Positions 26,288 to 34,908 of a stretch of DNA of 64,000 nucleotides are shown one piece after another. The stretch covers positions 62,001 to 126,000 of the forward strand of contig CAYJAZ010000006.1 of the NCBI GenBank assembly GCA_964368455.1, given 5' to 3'. The first letter of the stretch is position 1; every line of letters begins with the position of its first letter. The position numbers and the translations under genes are program-made. Source of the stretch: CAYJAZ01 sp964368455. GTDB lineage: Bacteria; Desulfobacterota; Desulfovibrionia; Desulfovibrionales; Desulfovibrionaceae. The notes beneath the pieces are model-generated. The model searched no databases and was not told the DNA's origin. It saw nothing but the letters and a program-made list of their open reading frames with translations.

Positions 26288-27725
26288 TTCTAAATCCTTG
26301 TAATATTTCATCATAACCATAAATTAAACTAAGGCAAAGCAAGGAACTTACTATTGCTCCAAGAAGTCCAGGCAGAAGAATATTTTGTCCAGCTAAGTAA
26401 AAACCTTCGAGCTTTGTTATAGGAAGCAGCGGTAATTCATCGCATTCGTGGCTAATACCATAAAGTGAACCCGTGCTGCCGTAAATCCAATCACGCATGC
26501 TATGCGGTGTGGCAATGTCAACAATGCTCATATCTGAAAGCTGTGGCACTCTTTTTTGTATATAATTCAAGAGCCTTATAGCAGTTTCTTCTTTCCATTC
26601 TTTATAATCACTTTCGTCTTTATTTTTATCTTGCTGTACTGTCGCTATTGCTATAATGGGATATTGGCCATTATGAGGTTTTCCAGAAGAAATATAGATA
26701 ACTGGATCTTCATTTTCTAAAGGATTGAAAAAGTTTTTTACTTCTTCATCTAAAAGGTAAAGAACTTTATTTTGTAAATAATTTGAGGAGCTTTTAGCAA
26801 AAAGCATAAAGCAAAGCGGCGTTTCTTCTAAATCTTCTATTCTGTGTAAAAATGCAGGCCTAAAAGCTTCTTTTGGGGCAATATTTACAAGATTTTTTGG
26901 GTGGCCAGTATAAAAGCATTGTTTACAGTTAATTTCTTCAAGCTTTTCTTTGTGTCTTACTTGCACGGACTTGATTTTTTTGTTTTCTACTATAAGTTTT
27001 TCAACAATAGAATTACATTGAATTTCAATGCCATAAGCCTTAAGTTCTTTTAAAAAAGCCTCTCTAATAGCTTTGCCGCCATTTGCTAAACTTGCACTAG
27101 ATTGGAAATAAGGTTCTGATAAAACAGAATAATTTTTAAATGCACATTTTTCAGGTGCAATACCAAGTAATTGACAACGGGCAATGAGCATTTTTTTTAA
27201 AAAATCAGGAAAGTCAAAGTCTTCTAAAGTTTCGCTTAAACTTTTTTCATGTAAAGGATTAAATTCAGCACTCTTTTTTTGCAGAGGGTTGAGAAAAGGA
27301 GAAGAAGAGATGAAATCTTGCATTAATGCTCGAAATCTTTGAAATTCTATTATTAATTTTACATTTTCTTCTTCTTTTGAAGAAAATTGTTCACTAAGAA
27401 CTTTATTAAGTTCTGTTTCTTGCGAACTAAAAGTGTAATTTGAATTTTTAAAAATAAATTCTTCGGCAACAAGATAGAAAGCATTTGCATCAAGATGTTT
27501 CCATACGCCTAATATTTCAAGCCAATTTCTAAGTATACCATTATCTTGTAAGCCGCCAGCGTAGTGAAAGCCTGTATCAAAAAAAAGGCCTTTTCTGGTG
27601 AAACCATTCATAAGTGGGGCTGCTTGTTGCTGTGCTTCAAGAATAAGAACTTCTTCGCCTCTTTTTGCAAGCATAAGAGCAAGAGTCATTCCTGCTATTC
27701 CAGAGCCGACAACTACATTAATCAT
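26280..27725 (-). CDS. FAD-dependent oxidoreductase, phytoene-desaturase-like
   Basis: 481 residues. N-terminal Rossmann motif VVVGSGIAGMTLALMLAKRG followed by the acidic LEAQ end of strand 2, a middle domain with GGKAIREAFLKEL, and a C-terminal FAD closure (YLAGQNILLPGLLGAIVSS). This is the architecture of CrtI/CrtO-type carotenoid desaturases and isomerases. Between two ketosynthase genes, with overlapping stop/start on both sides, it is firmly part of the cluster. It may desaturate, isomerise or oxidise the polyene; it is not an enzyme I remember from the E. coli cluster. The ATG at 27725 is preferred over a TTG 12 nt upstream. Confidence 0.82.
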   Translation of the reverse strand: MINVVVGSGIAGMTLALMLAKRGEEVLILEAQQQAAPLMNGFTRKGLFFDTGFHYAGGLQDNGILRNWLEILGVWKHLDANAFYLVAEEFIFKNSNYTFSSQETELNKVLSEQFSSKEEENVKLIIEFQRFRALMQDFISSSPFLNPLQKKSAEFNPLHEKSLSETLEDFDFPDFLKKMLIARCQLLGIAPEKCAFKNYSVLSEPYFQSSASLANGGKAIREAFLKELKAYGIEIQCNSIVEKLIVENKKIKSVQVRHKEKLEEINCKQCFYTGHPKNLVNIAPKEAFRPAFLHRIEDLEETPLCFMLFAKSSSNYLQNKVLYLLDEEVKNFFNPLENEDPVIYISSGKPHNGQYPIIAIATVQQDKNKDESDYKEWKEETAIRLLNYIQKRVPQLSDMSIVDIATPHSMRDWIYGSTGSLYGISHECDELPLLPITKLEGFYLAGQNILLPGLLGAIVSSLLCLSLIYGYDEILQGFRNE

Positions 27726-28935
27726 GATAGCCCACAATTACAGAAGCATTGCTACCACCAAAACCAGCGGCATTGCAGAGAATTTTTTTAGGTGGAATAT
27801 TTTTTCTTTCAGGAGAAATAAAGAGTTTTGAAGTTATTTCATCGCCTTCAATAAAATTTGGATTTCCTGTAGTAAAGCCATTTTGTGCCATAAGTGTGGC
27901 ATAGACTATTTGTCCTGCACCTGCCATCCAAAGCTCGTGTCCCGTGAGGGCTTTTAATGCCATGATATTTACAGGATGTTCTTTGAAAAGTTCTAATATA
28001 TTAATAGCTTCCGAAGAGTCGCCTAGTGGGGTTGACGTTGCGTGTGCGTTTAGATCTGTGATGTCTGTATATTTGAGATTTGCATAGTCCAAAGCTCTTC
28101 GCATAGACAATCCAAGGCCTTGTTGGCTTGGGGCAACAAGATCTAAACCGTCGGAAGAATAGCCAGAACCTAGAATATAGCCAAGTATTTTTGCATTTCT
28201 TTTCTTAGCATGTTCTTCGCTTTCTAAGATGATACTAGCAGCACCGCCACTTGGTACAAGGCCATCTCTATTTTTATCAAAGGGGCGAGAAGCTTTTGCT
28301 GGATCTGTGTTCATGGAAAATGCCGACAAAGCATCAAAAGAGCAGACAACTTCAGGATTGATTTCTTGTGCACCGCCACAAAGCACTATATCTTGTCTGC
28401 CAAGAGCAATAGCGTCGGCTGCTTGTAAAACTGCGAGTAAACCGCCAGAGCAAGCAGAGCTTACAGTCCAAGAACCACCTTTAATGCCGAAAAGTACGCC
28501 TAAATTCATGCTTATAGTTGAATTCATCACTTGAAAAATATGACTAGAGCCAAGTGAGGTGTTTTCAATACCTTCTGACTTTTTAGCCGCTAATTCAAAG
28601 GCTGGTTTCACTGTGGAATCATTACTAAAAATGACAGCACATTTTTCAGAAGCAAGATGATCTTCGTCTAAATTTGCTTGTTCAATTGCTTGTAAAGAAG
28701 CGGCGTAGGCTTGCTTTGCAAAGTCTGGCATAGTGCGTGCCTGTTTTCTATTGAGATAGTTTGAGGGATTAAAATCTTTGATAACACCAGTAAGGCTACT
28801 TCTATATCCATAATCTATACGTGTGGGATCATTGATAATTCCGCTTTTACCTTCGTATAAGGCTTGAGTGATTGTTTTGTGATCGTTGCCAAGAACTGAA
28901 ATAGCTCCTACGCCTGTTATTACTACTTTTTTCAT
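27718..28935 (-). CDS. Beta-ketoacyl-ACP synthase (FabF type)
   Basis: 405 residues with C162 in SSACSGG, H298 in NAHAT and H333 in TGHELWMAGAG: a complete elongating ketosynthase. It follows the ketoreductase gene by 28 nt and its stop overlaps the start of the FAD oxidoreductase by 8 nt. A position next to fabG at the head of the operon is the usual one for the ApeR-type ketosynthase (from memory). Confidence 0.92.
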   Translation of the reverse strand: MKKVVITGVGAISVLGNDHKTITQALYEGKSGIINDPTRIDYGYRSSLTGVIKDFNPSNYLNRKQARTMPDFAKQAYAASLQAIEQANLDEDHLASEKCAVIFSNDSTVKPAFELAAKKSEGIENTSLGSSHIFQVMNSTISMNLGVLFGIKGGSWTVSSACSGGLLAVLQAADAIALGRQDIVLCGGAQEINPEVVCSFDALSAFSMNTDPAKASRPFDKNRDGLVPSGGAASIILESEEHAKKRNAKILGYILGSGYSSDGLDLVAPSQQGLGLSMRRALDYANLKYTDITDLNAHATSTPLGDSSEAINILELFKEHPVNIMALKALTGHELWMAGAGQIVYATLMAQNGFTTGNPNFIEGDEITSKLFISPERKNIPPKKILCNAAGFGGSNASVIVGYHD

Positions 28936-28963
28936 ACTTGCTCTACATATAAATTAGCGGAAA

Positions 28964-29686
28964 TTACATGTATAATCCACCGTTTACAGCAATTACTTGC
29001 CCTGTCACGTAGGAAGCCATATCAGAAGCTAAAAATCTCACACAACCAGCAACTTCTTCACTTTTTCCAACTCTTGCCATTGGAATATTTTTTAAATATT
29101 CTTCTTTTGTTAAATGTTCTGTCATTGCAGTTTCAATAAAACCAGGAGCAACTGCATTTACAAGCACATTTCTTCTAGCAAGTTCCATTGCTAAAGCTTT
29201 TGTCGCACCAATTAATCCAGCTTTTGCAGCGCAATAATTCACTTGCCCAGGAACGCCTGTTTGGCCTGAAGTAGAGGCAATATTGATGATTCTTCCCTTT
29301 CTCGCTCTTTGCATATGCGGAACTAAGAAGCGTGTGACATAGTAAAAAGCATTTAAATGCACATCCAATACTTGGGTCCATTCTTCTTTAGCCATAAGGC
29401 CAAAAATATTGTCTTTAGAAAAACCTGCATTATTTACAAGTATGTAGGGGACAGTTTCTTCTAGTAACGGAGAAAGACTTTGCTCAACTTGTTTTGCATC
29501 AGTGACATCAAAGGGCAATAATAAACATTCTTGTCCAATATTTTCGATTTCTTCTTTAGCTTTTTTGGCGGCTGTATCGTCTGAACGATAATTTAACCAA
29601 ATTGAGTAGCCATCTTTTGCAAGGCCAAGAGCAATTGCTTTTCCAATTCCTTTACTTGCACCTGTGATTAATGCGACTTTTGACAT
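28964..29686 (-). CDS. fabG: 3-ketoacyl-ACP reductase (FabG type)
   Basis: 240-residue SDR with cofactor motif TGASKGIG (8-15), NNAG (85-88) and the S138/Y151/K155 catalytic set, ending in a FabG-like VNGGLYM. It reduces 3-ketoacyl-ACP with NADPH. As first gene of the aryl-polyene operon it corresponds to the cluster's ketoreductase (ApeQ) rather than to the housekeeping FabG, although the sequences cannot be separated by eye. GGGGA precedes the ATG. Confidence 0.92.
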   Translation of the reverse strand: MSKVALITGASKGIGKAIALGLAKDGYSIWLNYRSDDTAAKKAKEEIENIGQECLLLPFDVTDAKQVEQSLSPLLEETVPYILVNNAGFSKDNIFGLMAKEEWTQVLDVHLNAFYYVTRFLVPHMQRARKGRIINIASTSGQTGVPGQVNYCAAKAGLIGATKALAMELARRNVLVNAVAPGFIETAMTEHLTKEEYLKNIPMARVGKSEEVAGCVRFLASDMASYVTGQVIAVNGGLYM

Positions 29687-29730
29687 GATTTTTCCCCAAA
29701 ACGAGAATTTAATTGATAGAAACTTTATTA

Positions 29731-29759
29731 TTTTTATACTAGTCTTTGTTTAAAATCAA
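29731..29759 (-). promoter_or_regulatory. Candidate promoter of the aryl-polyene operon
   Basis: On the minus strand TTGATT, 17 bp, then TAAAAA (an overlapping TATAAA gives a 15-bp spacer). It is about 45 nt upstream of the fabG start and downstream of the cheZ terminator, the only gap where the operon promoter can lie. Very AT-rich surroundings make this a moderate call. Confidence 0.35.
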
Positions 29760-29858
29760 GCATAAAAATCAAACAAATAGAGGTATTTTGGAGCTTGTTT
29801 TTGTAAAAAACTGACAAAAACTTGAGCAAAAAGTTCAATAAAGAGAATTAAAAGAAAA

Positions 29859-29889
29859 AGCCCATGAATTATAAAAAAATCATGGGCTT
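29859..29889 (-). terminator. Intrinsic terminator after cheZ
   Basis: Perfect 10-bp stem (AAGCCCATGA/TCATGGGCTT) with an 11-nt loop, followed on the minus strand by CTTTTTCTTTTAA. It begins 5 nt after the cheZ stop and separates it from the aryl-polyene operon. Confidence 0.85.
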
Positions 29890-29894
29890 AGATT

Positions 29895-30671
29895 TTATAA
29901 ATCAAATTGAGCAAGAAGATCGTCAATATCTTGTTGTGAAGATACTTTATTTGGCCCTTTGAGTTCTGAATTTATAATTTGTTCAGAAATGCCAAGAGCT
30001 TTTTCTTTTGTTTCTTCAGCAAGACTTTCGAGATTTCTATGCGGTGAACTTTCATAAGCTTTGAGCAAAAGTCCTGAAGAAAGATAAAGTTCTAAAAGCA
30101 TTTTTTCAATCTTCTTTATGGCATTTGCGGCTTTCTTTATTCTTTGCCCTGTGATGTCTTGGAAAGAAAGAGTTGTCATCATATCAATAAGATCCATGTT
30201 TAATTCAGAATTAAAATTACGCATTTCTTCTAATTGATCTATGCTTGGATTTTTTTCTTGTAGATAATTTGTTATCTGATCAGAATAATCAAGATGTTTT
30301 TCAATATGTTGCATGATTGAAAAAGCAGCTTGTTCAGTAAATTCTACAACAGCGTTTAATTGTTCAGAAGTTTCTGAAAAAAGTTGTTCAACTTGTTCTT
30401 TGTCAAATTCTGCAACTGCTGTACGCGAAGAGGCAATATCATTATAGATATTCTTTACTCCAGCTCTGATGTTTTCTGCAATGTTTTTGTAAACTTCTGA
30501 TTCTTGCATAGGATCGGAAGAAGACGAAGAAGCAAGGGTATCCTTAACATTTTTTGTTAATTCATTTGTGACTTTTTCAATCTTTTGCTTTTCAAGTAAT
30601 TGCATTTTTTCTTGTTGGTATTTTTCAAGCAATTCTCTTTCAGACATAGTTGAATTTTTATCGTTGCCCAT
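29895..30671 (-). CDS. cheZ: Chemotaxis phosphatase CheZ
   Basis: 258 residues, highly helical, with the CheZ active-site segment LSFQDITGQRIKKAANAI (the Gln that attacks CheY-phosphate) and a C-terminal CheY-binding tail SQQDIDDLLAQFDL joined by a flexible linker. It removes phosphate from CheY-P and so controls flagellar rotation. No other chemotaxis gene is nearby. The frame opens at an ATG at 30683, but the ATG at 30671 is better placed relative to AGGA. Own terminator. Confidence 0.85.
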   Translation of the reverse strand: MGNDKNSTMSERELLEKYQQEKMQLLEKQKIEKVTNELTKNVKDTLASSSSSDPMQESEVYKNIAENIRAGVKNIYNDIASSRTAVAEFDKEQVEQLFSETSEQLNAVVEFTEQAAFSIMQHIEKHLDYSDQITNYLQEKNPSIDQLEEMRNFNSELNMDLIDMMTTLSFQDITGQRIKKAANAIKKIEKMLLELYLSSGLLLKAYESSPHRNLESLAEETKEKALGISEQIINSELKGPNKVSSQQDIDDLLAQFDL

Positions 30672-30769
30672 AATTTTTTTCATCCTATTACAGCGTTTCT
30701 TTCTTTATAAATACATCTTAATTTTATTAATTACAAGCAGAATAAAAGTAATAAATAAAATAATTTTTT

Positions 30770-32158
30770 TTATTTGAGATTAAGCAAGGAAAAAGCCACT
30801 TGCGTACATAAAACAATGATATGATCTTCTTTATGAAGCACAGTATTTCCATCAGGGATTATAACTATGCCTTTACGCAATATACTTACTAAAATCAATC
30901 CTTTGGGTAATTTTAAATCCTTGAGAGCCTTATCTAAATAAGGAGATTCTTCAGTAAGAGCAAGTTCAATAATTTCGGCTTCGTCGGAACCTATACTTAC
31001 AGAAGTGAGCACTTTGCCTTCTCTTATATAATTTGAAAAAGTGTTTACAGCTGCAATTCTTGGGCTCACATTATGATCAATACCAATATTTGAAAGTAGG
31101 GATACATAGCTAACTTTATTGACTTTTGCAATAGTATCACGTACGCCTAAAGATTTTGCTAAAAGGCATGTAAGAATATTTGTTTCTTCATCACCTGTCA
31201 CAGCAACAAAAACATCCATCTTGCCTATAGCTTCAGAATTCAATAGTTCTTTTTCTCTTGCATCGCCAAGAAGCACAAGGCTTGTTTTTAATTCACTAGC
31301 TAAGTATTTGCCTCTTTGTTCGTTGGCTTCGATTAATTTAACTTGTATGCCCTTGTTTTCAAAGAGTTTAGCTAGAGAAAAACCAATATTTCCGCCACCA
31401 ACAATACAGGCAGAAGAAAAAATAGCATTGTTTTTATTCAAAAAGGCAAGGAGTTGTTTTTGATGTGAACTTTTATAAATAAAATAAACTATATCATCTA
31501 TTTCTATTGTATCTTCACCAAAAGGAATAAAGAGTGTGCCATTACGTCGAATAGCAGCAACTAGTATTTCATTTGTGCCTACAAGACTTTTAAATTCAAT
31601 GAGAGGACGGCCAATAAAAGAGCCTTCTTCTATTTTATAGCAAACCATACGCACATTGCCTTGAGCAAATTCAGCATAATCAAGGGCTTGCGGTAATGAA
31701 AGTAATCTATCAATAGTTTTTACAACTTCGTATTCTGGATTAACAGCTAAGTCGATACCTATACCTTTTTCTTCTAACTTATCAAGATATTTGATGTAAT
31801 CTTGATTTCTTATTCTTGCTAATCTTTTAATAGCAGGATTAAGTACGGCAGCAAAAGAAGAAATGAGTATATTTCCTTCATCATCATCAGTTGCAGCAAT
31901 ACATACGTCAGCAGATAAAACACCTGCATTTTCAAGGGTTTGCGGGTTTGATCCAGAGCCTAAAACAGTTTGTACATCAAGACTGTTTTGAATATTTTCA
32001 AGTTTCTTTGGATTTTTATCAATAACAACAATGCTTCTTTCGTCTCGGGAAAGTCTTTTAGCTAAATGGTAACCCACTTCCCCCGCACCAACAATAATCA
32101 CTTTTTCATAGGTGATTTGTTTTGTTTGTGTTTTGTTTTTTTTAAAAAAACCGAACAT
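30770..32158 (-). CDS. trkA: Trk potassium uptake protein TrkA
   Basis: 462 residues: two tandem RCK units, each an NAD-binding Rossmann domain (VIIVGAGEVGYHLAKRL near the start and ACIVGGGNIGFSLAKLF in the middle) with a TrkA-C domain (FIGRPLIEF and ESPYLDKAL regions). It gates the TrkH/G potassium channel; no trkH is in view. AAGG lies 5 nt before the ATG at 32158, so a longer frame from a TTG at 32188 is not used. Confidence 0.93.
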   Translation of the reverse strand: MFGFFKKNKTQTKQITYEKVIIVGAGEVGYHLAKRLSRDERSIVVIDKNPKKLENIQNSLDVQTVLGSGSNPQTLENAGVLSADVCIAATDDDEGNILISSFAAVLNPAIKRLARIRNQDYIKYLDKLEEKGIGIDLAVNPEYEVVKTIDRLLSLPQALDYAEFAQGNVRMVCYKIEEGSFIGRPLIEFKSLVGTNEILVAAIRRNGTLFIPFGEDTIEIDDIVYFIYKSSHQKQLLAFLNKNNAIFSSACIVGGGNIGFSLAKLFENKGIQVKLIEANEQRGKYLASELKTSLVLLGDAREKELLNSEAIGKMDVFVAVTGDEETNILTCLLAKSLGVRDTIAKVNKVSYVSLLSNIGIDHNVSPRIAAVNTFSNYIREGKVLTSVSIGSDEAEIIELALTEESPYLDKALKDLKLPKGLILVSILRKGIVIIPDGNTVLHKEDHIIVLCTQVAFSLLNLK

Positions 32159-32226
32159 AATTACCTTATATTTGCCATACATTTTCAAGACGGCAGAAAT
32201 TTTAGAGATAGTTTTTTATAAATTAA

Positions 32227-33603
32227 TTAAAATTCAAGATTGTCTGGTGTACGTGGGAAAGCGATGACATCGCGGATATTGCTTATACCAGTCAAAAGCA
32301 TGAGCATGCGTTCAAAGCCCATACCAAAGCCAGCATGCGGAGCTGTTCCAAAACGACGCAAATCAAGATACCACCAATAATCTTTAGGATTTTGCCCTAA
32401 TTCGATAATGCGTTTTTCAAGTAAATCAAGTCTTTCTTCACGCTGTGAGCCGCCAATAAGTTCGCCAATACGTGGAACAAGAAGATCCATAGCTGCAACA
32501 GTTTGATTATCGTCGTTCATACGCATATAAAAAGCTTTGATATCTTTAGGATAGTTGTAAACAGTTACAGGTGCTTTGAAATATTCTTCTGTTAAAAATC
32601 TTTCGTGTTCTGTTTGTAAATCTTGTCCTTTAACTACTTTATATTCAAAATCTTTTTTTGAATTTAATAAAACATCTACAGCATCATAATAAGGAATTTT
32701 ATGGAAGGAGGAATCGAGGATATTTTTGAGCGAATCAAAAAGTCCTTTAGAGACAAATTGATCAAATAAAGCAAGATCTTCTTCGCAATTCTCTAAACAG
32801 TATTTAATAATATATTTTGTAAGCTCTTCAGCTAAAAGCATATCGTCGTTTAGGTCAGCAAAAGCCATTTCAGGCTCAATCATCCAAAATTCTGCTGCGT
32901 GACGTGGTGTATTAGAATTTTCAGCTCTAAAAGTTGGGCCAAAGGTGTATACTTTGCCAAGTGCCATAGCCATATTTTCTGCTTCTAATTGGCCAGAAAC
33001 TGTGAGGTGAGCTTGTTTTCCGAAGAAATCTTCTTTATAGTCTGTTTTGCCATCTGCAAGAGTTGTCACCTTAAACATTTCGCCAGCACCTTCGCAATCT
33101 GCTCCAGTTAAAATTGGAGTGTGCACATAATAAAAACCTTCGTTTTTAAAATATTCATGCACAGCAAAAGCTGCAGCAGAACGTATTCTAAAGGCAGCTC
33201 CGTATTTATTTGAACGTGGACGTAAATGAGCAATAGTTCTTAGATATTCATCAGTATGTCTTTTCTTTTGTATAGGAAAAGTTTCTGGATCAGCTAAGCC
33301 ATACACCTTCATAGCCGCTGCTTTTATTTCCCATTTTTGCCCTTTACCAGGGGATTCAATAAGATCGCCCTTGATTTCAATGGCCGCACCGGTGTTGATA
33401 TTCATACTTGCATCTGTAAGGCATGCATAAGCCTTTGTTCCTTCATCAAGAATACATTGAATATTTGAAAGGCAAGAGCCGTCGTTTATTTCTAAAAAGC
33501 TAAAAGATTTAGAATCTCTTCTTGTGCGTATCCAGCCATTTACGGTAATGTTTTCTTTTGGAGAGCTAGAATTGAGCAATTCTTTAATAGAATTTTTTTG
33601 CAT
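32227..33603 (-). CDS. asnS: Asparaginyl-tRNA synthetase
   Basis: 458 residues: N-terminal OB-fold (VNGWIRTRRDSKSFSFLEINDGS), class II motif 2 (FRAENSNTPRHAAEFWMIEPE) only part of which is needed for the call, and motif 3 GFGMGFERMLMLLTG. AsnRS rather than AspRS/LysRS is supported by length and by the H-x-AEFWMIEPE form. Good AAGGA site. A single gene with tRNA-charging function. Confidence 0.96.
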   Translation of the reverse strand: MQKNSIKELLNSSSPKENITVNGWIRTRRDSKSFSFLEINDGSCLSNIQCILDEGTKAYACLTDASMNINTGAAIEIKGDLIESPGKGQKWEIKAAAMKVYGLADPETFPIQKKRHTDEYLRTIAHLRPRSNKYGAAFRIRSAAAFAVHEYFKNEGFYYVHTPILTGADCEGAGEMFKVTTLADGKTDYKEDFFGKQAHLTVSGQLEAENMAMALGKVYTFGPTFRAENSNTPRHAAEFWMIEPEMAFADLNDDMLLAEELTKYIIKYCLENCEEDLALFDQFVSKGLFDSLKNILDSSFHKIPYYDAVDVLLNSKKDFEYKVVKGQDLQTEHERFLTEEYFKAPVTVYNYPKDIKAFYMRMNDDNQTVAAMDLLVPRIGELIGGSQREERLDLLEKRIIELGQNPKDYWWYLDLRRFGTAPHAGFGMGFERMLMLLTGISNIRDVIAFPRTPDNLEF

Positions 33604-33709
33604 AAAATATCCTTAAATTTTCATTTTTATTTTAAATTATAGTCAGGTAAAATATTTCTTACCCATTTAAGCTAAAAAATGAGAAGAAATGGAAAAAAGC
33701 AAAGAAAAG

Positions 33710-33753
33710 AGGATTATAAATTAAACTCATAGATAAAGAGATTTTATAATCCT
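33710..33753 (-). terminator. Intrinsic terminator after the 79-residue gene
   Basis: Perfect 11-bp arms (AGGATTATAAA/TTTATAATCCT) with a 22-nt loop, then CTTTTCTTTGCTTTTTT on the minus strand. It sits 7 nt beyond the stop codon. Confidence 0.65.
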
Positions 33754-33759
33754 TCAAAA

Positions 33760-33999
33760 TTATTCTTTTTCTTTTCTCAATGCCATACCTTTTTTTACAC
33801 CATCACGAACAGCTTGCTCAGCTTCTTCTATGAAAGGTATTTCTGTGTAAAACAAAGCCCCACCTTCGACATTGTGCTCTTCTAAAGCAGCATTTAAGCC
33901 TTGCCAAGTCGGTGAGAGAGCAATAATTTGTGGGCCAATAAAGGCAAAAAACACATAAAGTACCAAGGAATATGTGCAAAGTTTAATCACTTTTCGCAT
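33760..33999 (-). CDS. Hypothetical small membrane-anchored protein
   Basis: 79 residues with a basic N-terminus, one hydrophobic segment (about 9-28, possibly an uncleaved signal) and a charged soluble tail. No motif recognised. A clear GAGGA ribosome site 6 nt before the ATG and the terminator behind it support a real gene. The next upstream gene is another unassigned membrane protein, and the two may form a unit. Confidence 0.65.
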   Translation of the reverse strand: MRKVIKLCTYSLVLYVFFAFIGPQIIALSPTWQGLNAALEEHNVEGGALFYTEIPFIEEAEQAVRDGVKKGMALRKEKE

Positions 34000-34037
34000 A
34001 GTCTGTCCTCTTTATTTTAGCTTTAGATAAGAAAAAT

Positions 34038-34673
34038 TTATTCTTCTGTACTGCCTATTTCTTCGTTATAGGCTGAGAGTTCTTCTCTAAACTGCATGGT
34101 GTATTTGATATAGAAAAGTTTGTCTAAATTTCTTTCAACTGTAGATGTTCTTGTTGCAGGTGTAGACTGAGCTTGATCTTCGTCAGAGCCTAAATCCATT
34201 GGAATTAAGAGTGACAATGCTGAAACAAGAATCAATAAAAATTTTGATTTAAGAGTGATAGTTTCTTTGTAATAATTTAAAAAATGCCAAGGAAGTAAAG
34301 GAAGTGAAACAGAAACAAATAAAAGTATAACAAGTTCTATATTTGTGTAAGGTTCTAAATATTGAAAAAGATCGATTTCGCCTTTGTAGATAGAAATAGA
34401 AGTTGAAAGAGTTTCAACTTGTTTTTTGAAAGTGTAGGCATAAAAAATGGTTACAAGATTCCAAATACCTGCAACAAAGAAAAGTAGAGTTTCAGCAAGA
34501 ATGCTAAATGGATTGAAAAATAAAAGAAGAGATGAGATGGCAAAGCTTGGAAGTATTGCATAGTAGCAGGTTTCGTAAAATAAATTGATATCGCTCAAGC
34601 TATATGCTAAAATAGAAGCATTTATTAAGGAGAAAAAGAAAACATAAATATATGTTAACAATAATTTATACAT
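34038..34673 (-). CDS. Hypothetical multi-pass membrane protein
   Basis: 211 residues with about five hydrophobic segments (roughly 5-25, 38-55, 57-80, 108-128, 142-158) and a polar C-terminal tail of about 50 residues. No family recognised. AGGTG precedes the ATG. It is divergent from hisD, with 235 nt of AT-rich sequence between them. Confidence 0.65.
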   Translation of the reverse strand: MYKLLLTYIYVFFFSLINASILAYSLSDINLFYETCYYAILPSFAISSLLLFFNPFSILAETLLFFVAGIWNLVTIFYAYTFKKQVETLSTSISIYKGEIDLFQYLEPYTNIELVILLFVSVSLPLLPWHFLNYYKETITLKSKFLLILVSALSLLIPMDLGSDEDQAQSTPATRTSTVERNLDKLFYIKYTMQFREELSAYNEEIGSTEE

Positions 34674-34908
34674 GTTACACCTACTTTAAAAAGTAATTAA
34701 CCTACTTTTTTTTCACATTTTTTTGCTCTTATTTTATACCTAATTTTTGAAAAAGGAAGTAAAAATAAGTTAATGGAATATAATACATAAGTCTATATTC
34801 AGCAAGCTCTTTTTTTTACAAAAAAAAACTCGACATTTAGCAAAAATAAGGCTATTTTGATTAACAAATCATTATTTTAGTGTTCTATACTGTACAAGGA
34901 GCCTCTCT

